The notes under the pieces were generated by a model. That model ran no database searches. It was not told where the DNA came from and saw nothing but the letters and a program-made list of their open reading frames with translations. Positions 7,726 through 16,393 of a stretch of 36,844 nucleotides of DNA are shown here, in pieces. Made by a program: the position numbers and the translations under genes. Position 1 is the stretch's first letter. Every line of letters starts with the position of its first letter. The stretch comes from UMGS1279 sp045540715 (GTDB lineage: Bacteria > Bacillota > Clostridia > Oscillospirales > Acutalibacteraceae), in the NCBI GenBank assembly GCA_045540715.1, contig JAZQHT010000007.1, positions 1-36,844 of the forward strand. Reading direction: 5' to 3'.

Positions 7726-10700
7726 TATGCTGCAACCCCCAAGCTTTTATCAATTATTTCAAGTTCGTTAGTTAAACGAGCAATGTCTTTAGCATAGGAT
7801 TCGCCTTGTTTAGAAAGTTCTGTTTCTAGAGCGGCTTTCTTATTTAATAAGGTTTCTAAGTGTTCTTCACGGCGAAGTTTTTCTCTTGCTAAATTATTGA
7901 GCAAAAAGTTTAATCTTTTGGTAATACCCGATAGACTTTCAATATCCATATTGTAAGAAGCCTTTCTGCGTACCATTACAAACGGAATTGGACTTGTGGT
8001 TGTTGGTTCTTCCCCTTCCATTGTTACGCGCTTTTGCGGAATTCTTGGTCTCATCCTTTCGGGCACTACAACGTCAAAGCCTTGATAGGTTAAAACCTTC
8101 TTTTCGAAAGGTTGGTTAATGTGGGTTTTTGTTGCCGCATAAATTAATTCGCGTATTTCTTTTTGTTCTTCATAAGGAATATCGTCATAATCAATTTTGT
8201 TTTCATTGTAATATTCCATATCTTCTTCAACGTCTTTAATGTGTTGTTTTTGTTTTTCAATTTGAATTGGTAAAACGGCAAGTTCGCTTTCTTGTTTTTC
8301 TTTTAAAGCAAGGTAATCCCTTTGTAAAATACGAAGTTTATCAATTTCGTTAGTAATTTCAACCTTCTTTTTAATTAATGGGTTACCAACAGAAAGCGCC
8401 TTTACTTCGGCGTAGTTTAATACTGTATCATCAACGTCATCGCCGTCTCTAACAAATACGTCCCCGGAAAGAATTTGGCTAATAAAACGTTGCTTCTTTT
8501 CTAATAGTTGCCAAGAATAAGCATCAAAACTGCCCTTTGTAACGTAACGGTATATTTTTACCGAATCACAGTTATTGCCTTGACGTAAAATACGGCCTTC
8601 TCTTTGCACCATATCTGCAGGGCGCCAAGGCACGTCTAAGTGGTGAAGCGCACAGAGTTTTTCTTGCACGTTAACACCTAAGCCCATTTTAAAGGTTGAA
8701 CCAATAATAACCGATTTATCGCCGCGTCTTAAACTATAAAACAGTAGGTTTTTCTTATCTTCAGAATCGGCATCGTGAATAAAGGCAATTTTGCTTTCGG
8801 GTATTCCCATTGCAACCAATAACCTTTTTAGTTCGGTATATAGGTTAAAACTTAGTTTAGGTGTTGAGGTATCACAGAACACCATTTGAATAAGTTGTTC
8901 GTCTCTAGTGTTTTGATAAATTTGAAAAACGTTTTCTGCGCATTTATACACTTTAGAGTTGAAATCTAAGCCGTAAACCATATCGATTAGTCGCATATCA
9001 AGAGCGGCTTTCCTTCCATCAGTTGTAATTTTTAATAGGTTATCCGTTTTTCTATCTACCCTCTTTTTTCTTACGTCATCTGCGCGGTTAGAAATGTCTT
9101 TTAAAAATTCTTTAAAGTCTTCAGTACCCGGTATTACCACGTCGGTATAACCTTCAAAATCGGGTAGTCCCATTGAGCTGTCAACGTGATAAAAATCGCT
9201 TACCGAAGATAAAATTGCGGTAAGTTCGGGAACGTTGCGGAATTTGGCAAAACGGGTTGCAGGGCGATAACTGTTTGTATCCACGTCAATTTCAAATTCG
9301 GTTTTCTTATCACCAAACATAGCAACCCACGAATCAAAGTTTGGAATACCTAAAAACTCAAGTTCGCCGTTTTGTAAGTATTTTTGAATAATAAATAAAT
9401 CGGTAATGGAGTTTGTAATTGGTGTACCTGTTGCAAGAACAATGCGTCCCCCGCGATTTTGCCTTTGAATACAATGCACCTTATCCATCATTGCATCACA
9501 CTTTTTACTGCCTTTACTTGAAATGCCGCGAACGCGGGTTACGTTTGAGTGCAACGAAACGTTTTTATAGTTATGGCCTTCATCAATAAACAAGGTGTTA
9601 ATGCCCAGTTCATCAAAGGGTGTTTCGCAAACGTTGTCGGTCATATCTTCTTCAAGTTTTGCCATAAGGTTCATAACAGATAATTGTTTTGAATTTATTT
9701 TTCTTTCTGCAGAAAACTTTTCTTTTGCCTTTTCTAACGAGGCTAACTGTTTTTGGTAAAATTCCATATAATATTTTTTAGAAAGCGAAAGCATATCAAA
9801 ACAGCTATATGCAATTAAAATGGCATCGTAATCTTCATTAACAATTTTATCTAAAGTGGCGGCTCTTTTTTTAACGTTAAAGTTTTTGCGGTCAATAACC
9901 AACAAGTTGGCTTTGGGGTAAATGTGCAAAAACATTTTGCGCCATTGAGGTAATATATTATTAGGAATTACGTACATATTTTTGTGTGATTTACCAAGAC
10001 GTTTTAATTCCATACCCGCCGCAATCATAGTAAAGGTTTTGCCTGCCCCCACGTCGTGAGCTAAAAGAACGTTATCTGAAAATATAATTCTTGCTACCGC
10101 ATCTTTTTGATGAGGCATTAATTTAATTTCGGGGTTCATACCCGGAAATTCTAAGAAGGAGCCGTCAAACTTACGCTTTTTAATGTTGCCGTATCTACGG
10201 TTATATACACCTTGTAAGCGTTTTCTTCTGGTTTCGTCAAGCCATACCCATTTTTTGAACTCGTTAATCATCTTATCTTGTTTTTCTAAAATTTTAACCG
10301 TTTCTTTAGTATTTAAAATTTTAGTTTTTTTGTCTTTACCGACATAGTCATTAATGGTAAGGGTTTTCATATTCATAATGTTTTCCATTAAGTTTAACAT
10401 ACCCATCCTTTCAGTACCCCAAGTGTGATGATTTAGCTCTTCATACTTGCCGTGAAAGTTGGCTCTGTTAAAACGAGTTTTTTCGGGGATTTCCCATAAC
10501 CCCGTTGTGTCTTCGTGTACGACTGCATATTGTTTTGATAAAAAGGGGGCCGCGGCATTTGGGTAATTGCCGTTTGGTAGTCTATCAAGGTTTACTAAAT
10601 GCAAAATAAAATCGTCAATTATATCTGAAGGCACCCAAGGAGAACCAAGCGTTACGTAAATATCTTCAATTGGAATTTCGGGTTTCATTACGTTTTCTAA

Positions 10701-11363
10701 AGCAGAAAGGTTATCTGCAAAATAGCCTAAATATTCTTCGTTGGCTTCTTGCGCTAAATGATATTTATGCCTTAAATTGCCCGAAAGATATTCATCGGCT
10801 GTTTCCCAACCTTTATAGAAACACTCCTCCCAATGAAGTGGATTTTGATAAATTTGACCCTTTAATTTTTCAATAACGGTTTTCATTTCTTCACCCGTAA
10901 TTGAAGCGATAAATTCGATATCAACTAAACCCAACGCATCAATAGAAAGTAAAAGGGCATCATTTACGTTATCACAATGAACACTTGCGCGGTAATCATC
11001 TTTATACGCGTTAACAAAGTCAACGGGTAAATCCATAGAAGTAACTTCGTCAACGTGCTTTTTATGTGCAATAGCCGCACGAGCAGCAGCGCGCTTTTCG
11101 GCTTCTATTCTGCGTTTTTCGTCTTCTTCCATTTTTCTTTTTAAAGTTTCGGCTTCTCGCTCTTGAATTTGACGACGTTCGCGCTCTTTAATATCAAGTT
11201 GAGCAAGTTTTAAAGATTCTATGGCAATATCCATTTCATCTGCAGAAAAGAAAGCGCTACCATTTTTAATACTTTCGTAAAAATTAAAAAGGGTGTTGCG
11301 CTTAAATTGAGCAAGCTCAACGGCATTATTAGGGGTTTGATTTTGTGAATTAGGTGTTGACAT
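7725..11363 (-). CDS. Large SNF2-like superfamily 2 helicase/translocase
   Basis: This 1212-aa protein has an ATPase core in its middle: the Q-like segment LMPHQKDA (415-422), Walker A AHDVGAGKT (435-443), motif II DEGH (594-597), motif III LATGTPITN (643-651) and motif VI QREGRILRQG (920-929). The N-terminal 400 residues include a charged coiled-coil-like stretch (about 55-105), and the C-terminus has more coiled coil (about 975-1060 and 1155-1205). It resembles the helicase half of the large methylase-helicase proteins found on phages and conjugative elements, but no methylase domain is present. It probably moves along double-stranded DNA using ATP. It leads an operon with MoxR and VWA genes, after a strong AAAGGAG ribosome binding site. 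Confidence 0.9.
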   Translation of the reverse strand: MSTPNSQNQTPNNAVELAQFKRNTLFNFYESIKNGSAFFSADEMDIAIESLKLAQLDIKERERRQIQEREAETLKRKMEEDEKRRIEAEKRAAARAAIAHKKHVDEVTSMDLPVDFVNAYKDDYRASVHCDNVNDALLLSIDALGLVDIEFIASITGEEMKTVIEKLKGQIYQNPLHWEECFYKGWETADEYLSGNLRHKYHLAQEANEEYLGYFADNLSALENVMKPEIPIEDIYVTLGSPWVPSDIIDDFILHLVNLDRLPNGNYPNAAAPFLSKQYAVVHEDTTGLWEIPEKTRFNRANFHGKYEELNHHTWGTERMGMLNLMENIMNMKTLTINDYVGKDKKTKILNTKETVKILEKQDKMINEFKKWVWLDETRRKRLQGVYNRRYGNIKKRKFDGSFLEFPGMNPEIKLMPHQKDAVARIIFSDNVLLAHDVGAGKTFTMIAAGMELKRLGKSHKNMYVIPNNILPQWRKMFLHIYPKANLLVIDRKNFNVKKRAATLDKIVNEDYDAILIAYSCFDMLSLSKKYYMEFYQKQLASLEKAKEKFSAERKINSKQLSVMNLMAKLEEDMTDNVCETPFDELGINTLFIDEGHNYKNVSLHSNVTRVRGISSKGSKKCDAMMDKVHCIQRQNRGGRIVLATGTPITNSITDLFIIQKYLQNGELEFLGIPNFDSWVAMFGDKKTEFEIDVDTNSYRPATRFAKFRNVPELTAILSSVSDFYHVDSSMGLPDFEGYTDVVIPGTEDFKEFLKDISNRADDVRKKRVDRKTDNLLKITTDGRKAALDMRLIDMVYGLDFNSKVYKCAENVFQIYQNTRDEQLIQMVFCDTSTPKLSFNLYTELKRLLVAMGIPESKIAFIHDADSEDKKNLLFYSLRRGDKSVIIGSTFKMGLGVNVQEKLCALHHLDVPWRPADMVQREGRILRQGNNCDSVKIYRYVTKGSFDAYSWQLLEKKQRFISQILSGDVFVRDGDDVDDTVLNYAEVKALSVGNPLIKKKVEITNEIDKLRILQRDYLALKEKQESELAVLPIQIEKQKQHIKDVEEDMEYYNENKIDYDDIPYEEQKEIRELIYAATKTHINQPFEKKVLTYQGFDVVVPERMRPRIPQKRVTMEGEEPTTTSPIPFVMVRRKASYNMDIESLSGITKRLNFLLNNLAREKLRREEHLETLLNKKAALETELSKQGESYAKDIARLTNELEIIDKSLGVAA

Positions 11364-11394
11364 TTTTTATTCTCCTTTATCACTTGATATTTAG

Positions 11395-11429
11395 ATTATA
11401 AAAAAATAAATGCACCAAAATTGGTGCAT
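11395..11429 (-). promoter_or_regulatory. WYL-type operator (11410-11429) with -10 box (11395-11400)
   Basis: A perfect palindrome with arms ATGCACCA and TGGTGCAT lies 47 nt upstream of the helicase gene. On the minus strand, 9 nt separate it from a consensus TATAAT. Read as RNA, the palindrome would form a hairpin followed by T-rich sequence, so it could also terminate transcripts coming from the SUFU gene, whose stop is 14 bp away. Confidence 0.88.
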
Positions 11430-11442
11430 TAAAATTTATTTT

Positions 11443-12207
11443 TTATTTATTTAATTCTACCCATTGATAAATCATTTCTTCGGTAATTTCTTCACCCGCT
11501 TCTTCTAATAAGGTTAAATATTCGCCTAGCTTATCTAAGGTTTTGCGGTCGATATTAAATTTGCGCATAAACATTTTTGCATATAGTTCGTTTTCATCGT
11601 CATCAGGTATAAAATGTTTGCGCCCCGAATCAACGTTAAACATTGCGTTACCATATCTTTCATATAATGCCCCTAAAAAAAGGTCGGTTCTATGGGCCAT
11701 CATCCACTCGCGCTCATCGTCATATATTGGCACTATTGGTAAAAATGCAATATCATCTTTAATGCCGGTTAGGTTTGCGACAACATCGGGTTCAGAAAAA
11801 GCAAAACTTGTAAAACCAAATCTTTCTGTAAATTCTTTCGTTGCGTTAATTGTGTGGCCTGGGCCAAACCAGGTGTCTTTTTTAAACGGAAATTTAGAAA
11901 GGTGAACCAGTTCACTTGAAATATTAAAACCATCTTGCGAAGATGGGTCAATCTTTTTAGAACTATACATTGCAAGTTCGCATCTTTTTAAATTTGTTGG
12001 AGAGTTCATTTCTCTAGAGCCCATACCAAAAGTAACAAAACTGCGCTGCTTATTGTTAATGTAACCCGTTTGAACGTCGGTATGCACGTAATCACTTGAT
12101 ATTTCGTGCATGATATACCCTTCTTCATCTTTGGTAAAATTGTTGTTAATTATCTCTTGAATTTCTGCCATTTGTTCATCTGTATAATGTGTTGGAGTTT
12201 TATTCAT
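11443..12207 (-). CDS. SUFU (suppressor of fused)-domain protein
   Basis: The 254-aa protein shows the pattern I know from bacterial suppressor-of-fused (SUFU) domains: HTDV...SFVTFGMGSREM, then RCELAMY, LSKFPF, TWFGPGHTIN, and FLPIVPIYDDEREWM. In bacteria this domain often occurs as an immunity protein in polymorphic toxin clusters or in general protein-binding roles. Here no toxin is next to it. It follows the AAA+ gene by 15 bp behind a GGAAG ribosome binding site, so the two are one operon. I infer that it binds a partner protein, perhaps the AAA+ ATPase or one of its clients. Domain call is fairly firm; its role is open. Confidence 0.75.
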   Translation of the reverse strand: MNKTPTHYTDEQMAEIQEIINNNFTKDEEGYIMHEISSDYVHTDVQTGYINNKQRSFVTFGMGSREMNSPTNLKRCELAMYSSKKIDPSSQDGFNISSELVHLSKFPFKKDTWFGPGHTINATKEFTERFGFTSFAFSEPDVVANLTGIKDDIAFLPIVPIYDDEREWMMAHRTDLFLGALYERYGNAMFNVDSGRKHFIPDDDENELYAKMFMRKFNIDRKTLDKLGEYLTLLEEAGEEITEEMIYQWVELNK

Positions 12208-12222
12208 AATTACTTCCTTTCA

Positions 12223-14214
12223 TTAAAAACCTATTGTTAATTTTTGTGGGGTTGCTTCTAAAGTGTCGGTTATATCGCTATCTGTAAGAGTAAATATATC
12301 TTCTGAAGAAAGTGCGTCTAAATCTGCTTGTAACAAACGGTTGGCTTGTTCAAGTTTTGCCCTTTCAATAAGATTTCTGGCATAACGACCGTTACCAAAA
12401 TCGGAAGACTGTGCAGCAGTTGTAAACAAGCCGTTTAGTTTTTCTTTTGCATTACCACTTAAAGTAAAACCTTTATCGTGTGCAATTTTATCGGCAATAT
12501 CCACAAGTTCCTTAGCGCTATAATCGTCAAATGGTATATGAAAGGCAATTCTGCTTTTTAAGCCTGGATTTTTACTTAAAAAGTTTTCCATTTTATCGGG
12601 GTAACCCGCAAAAATTACAATTGTATCTTTACGATGATTTTCCATTTCTTGAACAATCGCGTTAATGGCTTCATCACCAAAAAGTCCTTCTTTGCCATCA
12701 ACTAACGAATAGGCTTCATCAATAAACAAAACACCGCCTTTAGCTTTAGCAAAAGCCTTTTTAACTAATGGAGCTGTGTGGCCAACGTATCTTCCAATAA
12801 GGTCGGCTCTTCCAACCTCTAAAACTTCGTCGTTTGAAATTATGCCGTTTTCTTTTAAAATTTTAGCAAAAAGACGTGCTACGGTTGTTTTTGCAGTACC
12901 TGGGTTACCTGTAAACACCATATGCATACAAGGAGCTTCGGGTATTAGCCCACGACTTTTAAAGAGTGCTTGGGCCTTAAAATAGTTAAGCGATTTTTCT
13001 AAGATTTCTTTTGCTTTGCTTAGTCCTATTAGCTGTTGAAATTCTAAATAAGCGCCCCCTTTATGTTCGGTTTTTGCAACGCCTTTAGAAGCACTTAATA
13101 TATCTTTATATTGTGGGTAAATTGTTTTGCAAAGTTTATTATCATACCAATTATTAAAAATGTTATTAAGTTCGGGTTTTGTGTAACCCTGATTTTCTTT
13201 GATGGGAGAATATAAATTTTTATCTGCCTTAATACCCACGTCTTTAGCTTTTTCATAAAGGTAATTTTTTGCAATTTCATCAAACGCTACGTCTTCATAT
13301 ATATCTATAAATCGAGTGGTGCCCCAATAAGATAAAAATATTTCTTTTGAAGATGCGGTTTTAACGTCTAACGATATAATAGTTAAAACTTCGTTTTTAT
13401 ACTTTTGAGCAATTTTAGATATTGCTTCTATTACTTCGGGTCCGCGAGAAGCAAATTCATCGTCGCTTTCATCGTTCCCAACATATCTTATAACAACGGT
13501 TCCCCCAATAGAACTTTTATATAACGCGTTTAAACAGGCGCGGTTAACCACGCTTTGTTCGTCGTAATCAATAAACGAATAACGTTTATTTTTAATTCTC
13601 CCGTTTTGGTATAAAGCGCAAAGCAGTGCTTCTGCCGTATTTTGTCCAATAGGTGTGCCACTTGTTGTTACCATATATTGTACGGGATGACCTACTGGTT
13701 TTAGAGTGCCGGGGTTAGAATATATTCTTTTAATTTCTTCGCCTAAAGTTGTTTTAAGCAATAGTTTATCTGCCGTTGTTAAAAGGTCGCCTTTTTTTAG
13801 GTCGGTTTTTATAATTTTTTCACCAAAACGGCAATTTCTTTGACTTAGTCTATCTAAATGAAAGTGCGATAAAATAATGTCTTCTTCTACGTAAAAGTTT
13901 CTATTTCCCATTGTAAGTAAGGAGGATAAAGTTGAAAAGGTAATTTCGCTGACTTTATATTCTGTAAAATTTATTGTTTCTAATTCTTCTGCCATTTTTT
14001 CAAACTCGCTTGAAACATCTGTGTCGTCAGTAAAAACTGCGCCAAAAGCTATTTCGTCACCCTTTCCCATTAAATGAGAAACGAAAATCAAATTTTTACG
14101 ATAGTTAGCATCAAAAAGGCTATCACTTGCATCCAATATGTTGGTATTAAAATCTTTAATTTCCTCGGCAGTTAGTGCGTATTCCATTTTAGCGTCAATT
14201 CTGTAAAAAATCAT
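12223..14214 (-). CDS. CbxX/CfqX (SpoVK-like) AAA+ ATPase with a degenerate first AAA unit
   Basis: The 663-aa protein ends in a full AAA+ domain of the CbxX/CfqX type: Walker A GNPGTAKT (436-443, with Ala in place of the usual second Gly of GTGKT), Walker B LFIDEA (497-502), sensor-1 VIFAGYPD and an arginine-finger segment GLKSR (551-555). Residues about 165-330 look like a second, inactive AAA unit: TTSGTPIGQNTAEALLCALY falls where a P-loop would be but lacks the lysine. The first 160 residues are unassigned. Such ATPases form hexamers that remodel protein complexes. The gene has its own regulon promoter and is followed by the SUFU gene. The client is unknown. Confidence 0.85.
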   Translation of the reverse strand: MIFYRIDAKMEYALTAEEIKDFNTNILDASDSLFDANYRKNLIFVSHLMGKGDEIAFGAVFTDDTDVSSEFEKMAEELETINFTEYKVSEITFSTLSSLLTMGNRNFYVEEDIILSHFHLDRLSQRNCRFGEKIIKTDLKKGDLLTTADKLLLKTTLGEEIKRIYSNPGTLKPVGHPVQYMVTTSGTPIGQNTAEALLCALYQNGRIKNKRYSFIDYDEQSVVNRACLNALYKSSIGGTVVIRYVGNDESDDEFASRGPEVIEAISKIAQKYKNEVLTIISLDVKTASSKEIFLSYWGTTRFIDIYEDVAFDEIAKNYLYEKAKDVGIKADKNLYSPIKENQGYTKPELNNIFNNWYDNKLCKTIYPQYKDILSASKGVAKTEHKGGAYLEFQQLIGLSKAKEILEKSLNYFKAQALFKSRGLIPEAPCMHMVFTGNPGTAKTTVARLFAKILKENGIISNDEVLEVGRADLIGRYVGHTAPLVKKAFAKAKGGVLFIDEAYSLVDGKEGLFGDEAINAIVQEMENHRKDTIVIFAGYPDKMENFLSKNPGLKSRIAFHIPFDDYSAKELVDIADKIAHDKGFTLSGNAKEKLNGLFTTAAQSSDFGNGRYARNLIERAKLEQANRLLQADLDALSSEDIFTLTDSDITDTLEATPQKLTIGF

Positions 14215-14244
14215 AATATTACCCCCATATTTTTTCTTAATATA

Positions 14245-14279
14245 ATATTAGCATTTCAAATGTACCAATGTTGGTACAT
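14245..14279 (-). promoter_or_regulatory. WYL-type operator (14260-14279) with -10 box (14245-14250)
   Basis: A palindrome with 9-bp perfect arms (ATGTACCAA and TTGGTACAT) lies 46 nt upstream of the AAA+ gene. On the minus strand, 9 nt separate it from TAATAT. It sits directly after the terminator of the WYL gene. Confidence 0.87.
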
Positions 14280-14282
14280 TAA

Positions 14283-14313
14283 AAAAGATCCGAGCATTTT
14301 ACTCGGATCTTTT
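14283..14313 (-). terminator. Terminator of the WYL regulator gene
   Basis: A 12-bp perfect stem (AAAAGATCCGAG and CTCGGATCTTTT) with a 7-nt loop lies just after the stop codon of the WYL gene. A T tract follows on the minus strand. It separates the retron-WYL unit from the AAA+-SUFU unit. Confidence 0.88.
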
Positions 14314-14326
14314 AAAAAAATTATTT

Positions 14327-15310
14327 TTATTTATACTTTTCTGCCGCAAGTTTTATGCTTTCTTTAATGTGTTCTCTTAAAGAAAGGGGCTTTAAAACTT
14401 CAACGTGATTTATATATTGCATTGCCCAATGACTCATTGCTAAAGGACTTGCCTTTAACATAACCAAAATTTTATCTTCGCTTTGCTCTAAAATTTTAAC
14501 CTCGTAACCAAACCACTCAATAATATGGTCAATAATATTTTTATCTGCTAAAAACTCAATATATTCAAGTTTATCGGTGTACATATAAGGAAGGCCCGAT
14601 GCAATTTCTCTGTAATTTATACCCGAAGCCATACCCGGTACTTCATTTATTGGGGTGGCGGCTTCTTCGCGTAAACTCATTTTAGAAATATGGTCAACGC
14701 GGTAAAAGGTTAGTGTGCGCCAATATTCGTTAAACGACATAAGATAATATCTTTGATTATGCAATATTAATTGATAGGGTGTTACTCTGTTATAACTTGA
14801 GCGGTGCAACTTTTTATCAATACCATATTTATTATAGTCAAACTGAATTTGTTTGTTTTCTTCAATTGCTTTATCAATAATTTCTATATTGTAAAAAAGT
14901 GCTTGGTTATCGGTTTTAGACCAGTCGTTAACAGAATAAATATTTTTAACGTGCGAACGAAAATATTCGTTAGACATACCGCAAAGTTTTTCGATTAAAT
15001 CTTTAGAGTGCTTTGCGGTTATGTACTTACTTGAAAGCACACCGTCTATAAGCATCCTAAGTTCCGAATCTTCAAACTCGCGCTCTTCTAAATAAGAACC
15101 CATTTTATTTGAAGGGCTAATTTCGTAACCTGCTTCTCTTAGCAAAGAAAGATTATTGCTTATTGCCTTTCTTTCTAAAATAATACCATATTCGGTTTCT
15201 AAATAATCGGCAATATCGTTTTGTGTTAAAGGATGGTCGTAATCGCTATGCTCTTTTAAAATTTGCAACACTCTTATAAGCGCCAACTTTTTAGGTTCTA
15301 AACTTGACAT
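14327..15310 (-). CDS. WYL-domain transcriptional regulator, likely master regulator of the island
   Basis: The start is set at the ATG at 15310, because AGGAGGT lies 6 nt upstream; an in-frame TTG eight codons earlier would place that site inside the coding region. The protein (327 aa) has an N-terminal winged helix (about 1-70), a WYL domain (about 120-225) with the hallmark segment QRYYLMSFNEYWRTLTFYRVDHI, and a C-terminal WCX-type region ending in EHIKESIKLAAEKYK. WYL proteins bind DNA by the first domain and sense nucleic acid or other ligands by the second; PafBC and DriD act in DNA-damage responses and BrxR/CapW in phage defence. It has one of the six palindromes in its own promoter, so autoregulation is likely. 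Confidence 0.9.
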   Translation of the reverse strand: MSSLEPKKLALIRVLQILKEHSDYDHPLTQNDIADYLETEYGIILERKAISNNLSLLREAGYEISPSNKMGSYLEEREFEDSELRMLIDGVLSSKYITAKHSKDLIEKLCGMSNEYFRSHVKNIYSVNDWSKTDNQALFYNIEIIDKAIEENKQIQFDYNKYGIDKKLHRSSYNRVTPYQLILHNQRYYLMSFNEYWRTLTFYRVDHISKMSLREEAATPINEVPGMASGINYREIASGLPYMYTDKLEYIEFLADKNIIDHIIEWFGYEVKILEQSEDKILVMLKASPLAMSHWAMQYINHVEVLKPLSLREHIKESIKLAAEKYK

Positions 15311-15353
15311 ACCATTACCTCCTAGTATAATCAAATTTTACCATACAATAAAT

Positions 15354-15389
15354 ATTTTAGCAATATTTAATGTACCAAAATTGGTGCTT
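15354..15389 (-). promoter_or_regulatory. WYL-type operator (15370-15389) with -10 box (15354-15359), autoregulatory
   Basis: The palindrome (AAGCACCA-N4-TGGTACAT on the minus strand) lies 60 nt upstream of the regulator's ATG. Here 10 nt, not 9, separate it from TAAAAT. Its outer edge overlaps the TAA stop codon of the reverse transcriptase gene, and no terminator lies between the two genes, so the regulator can be made both from this promoter and by read-through from the retron. Confidence 0.82.
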
Positions 15390-16380
15390 ATTTTTTACAC
15401 TCAATTAAGTATTTTTGTTTTAGCAGTTTTCGGTTTTCCAAAAACCATTTATTTTTTGGTTCAATTTGTAAAAGGTAATCTAATTTTCCTAATAAATGAT
15501 TATAGTATTTTTCAAGATTTGGGGTGCCGTATTTTATAAACTTAAATTTTTTACCCTTTATTATGCTATTTCTTATACCGTATTTATTGGCATAATATAA
15601 TTCTTGCCTTAGCTTTGCTTTATAATCTTTTGTAATCGACACCTTTTTATTAACAGTAAGCCCTGTTACCGTTTGCCTTGAGGCACTGCTTATAAATTTA
15701 GTTTTACTTTTGTTTATTCTAAAACCAAATTTATTTAAAGTATCGTTCACCTTTAAATATACGTTATATAACGGGGTGTTTGAAGAAAAGGTTAAATCGT
15801 CGCAATAACGCGTATAGGTTACTCCCCGTTTTTTGCACCAATTTAAAATTATTTCGTCAAACCTTTTCATAACAATATTAGAAATCATAGGCGAAGTTGG
15901 GGCTCCTTGTGGCAAACGCCACTCTAAACAACAAAGATGAGTTAACGTAATCCCCACTGATTTAGGATATTTTTTAGAGTTAAACACGTTAGTTAAAACC
16001 ATTTTAGAACTAATGCTATCAAAAAAATCCATAATGTCCATCTTTAAAAGATATTTATGGTTAACGTGAGGTTTTGCATTTTGCACTAAACTAGCACCTT
16101 TTTTATAGGCCGTTGCACTAGCAGATATTTCCTCGTTAATTAAAAAATTGTTTAAAATTTGGCGTTGTATATATTTTAAAGACGCACTTGGACTATGAAT
16201 AAGTCTAATTTTACCGCTTGGTTTATGCAAAACAATTAGTTCGTAATGGTTTAACGTTTTATTAGCAATTGCCATTAATTTTTGTGGTTTAACATTTAAT
16301 ACTTCTGCTAAATCTTTAATGGTTTTAATTTTAAAGGTTTTAGCAGTTTTCTTTTTAAATAAAAAATTAAATAGTTTCAT
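15388..16380 (-). CDS. Retron-type reverse transcriptase
   Basis: The 330-aa protein has the reverse transcriptase motifs in order: motif A LLKMDIMDFF (D115 catalytic), motif B RLPQGAPTSP (155-164) and motif C YCDD (192-195, D194 and D195 catalytic). It also has the two marks of retron enzymes: NAXXH as NAKPH (101-105) and VTG (238-240) in the region that recognises the RNA. The length fits a stand-alone retron RT; no maturase or endonuclease domain is attached, which argues against a group II intron. Motif C uses Cys where most retrons use Ala. The structured RNA directly upstream (16394-16579) is its expected template. It would make msDNA, a single-stranded DNA joined to RNA. Confidence 0.93.
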   Translation of the reverse strand: MKLFNFLFKKKTAKTFKIKTIKDLAEVLNVKPQKLMAIANKTLNHYELIVLHKPSGKIRLIHSPSASLKYIQRQILNNFLINEEISASATAYKKGASLVQNAKPHVNHKYLLKMDIMDFFDSISSKMVLTNVFNSKKYPKSVGITLTHLCCLEWRLPQGAPTSPMISNIVMKRFDEIILNWCKKRGVTYTRYCDDLTFSSNTPLYNVYLKVNDTLNKFGFRINKSKTKFISSASRQTVTGLTVNKKVSITKDYKAKLRQELYYANKYGIRNSIIKGKKFKFIKYGTPNLEKYYNHLLGKLDYLLQIEPKNKWFLENRKLLKQKYLIECKK

Positions 16381-16393
16381 TTCTTTTTTATAT

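Noticed and set aside
7725..11363. Helicase as a sign of an integrated conjugative element or prophage
   Set aside because: Similar helicases occur on such elements, but no integrase, relaxase, conjugation, capsid or replication gene is in the window, and no direct repeats at the island borders were noticed.
15388..16380. Reverse transcriptase as part of a group II intron or diversity-generating element
   Set aside because: There is no maturase or endonuclease domain, no intron domain V/VI-like fold and no template/variable repeat pair, and the protein has the retron motifs NAXXH and VTG.
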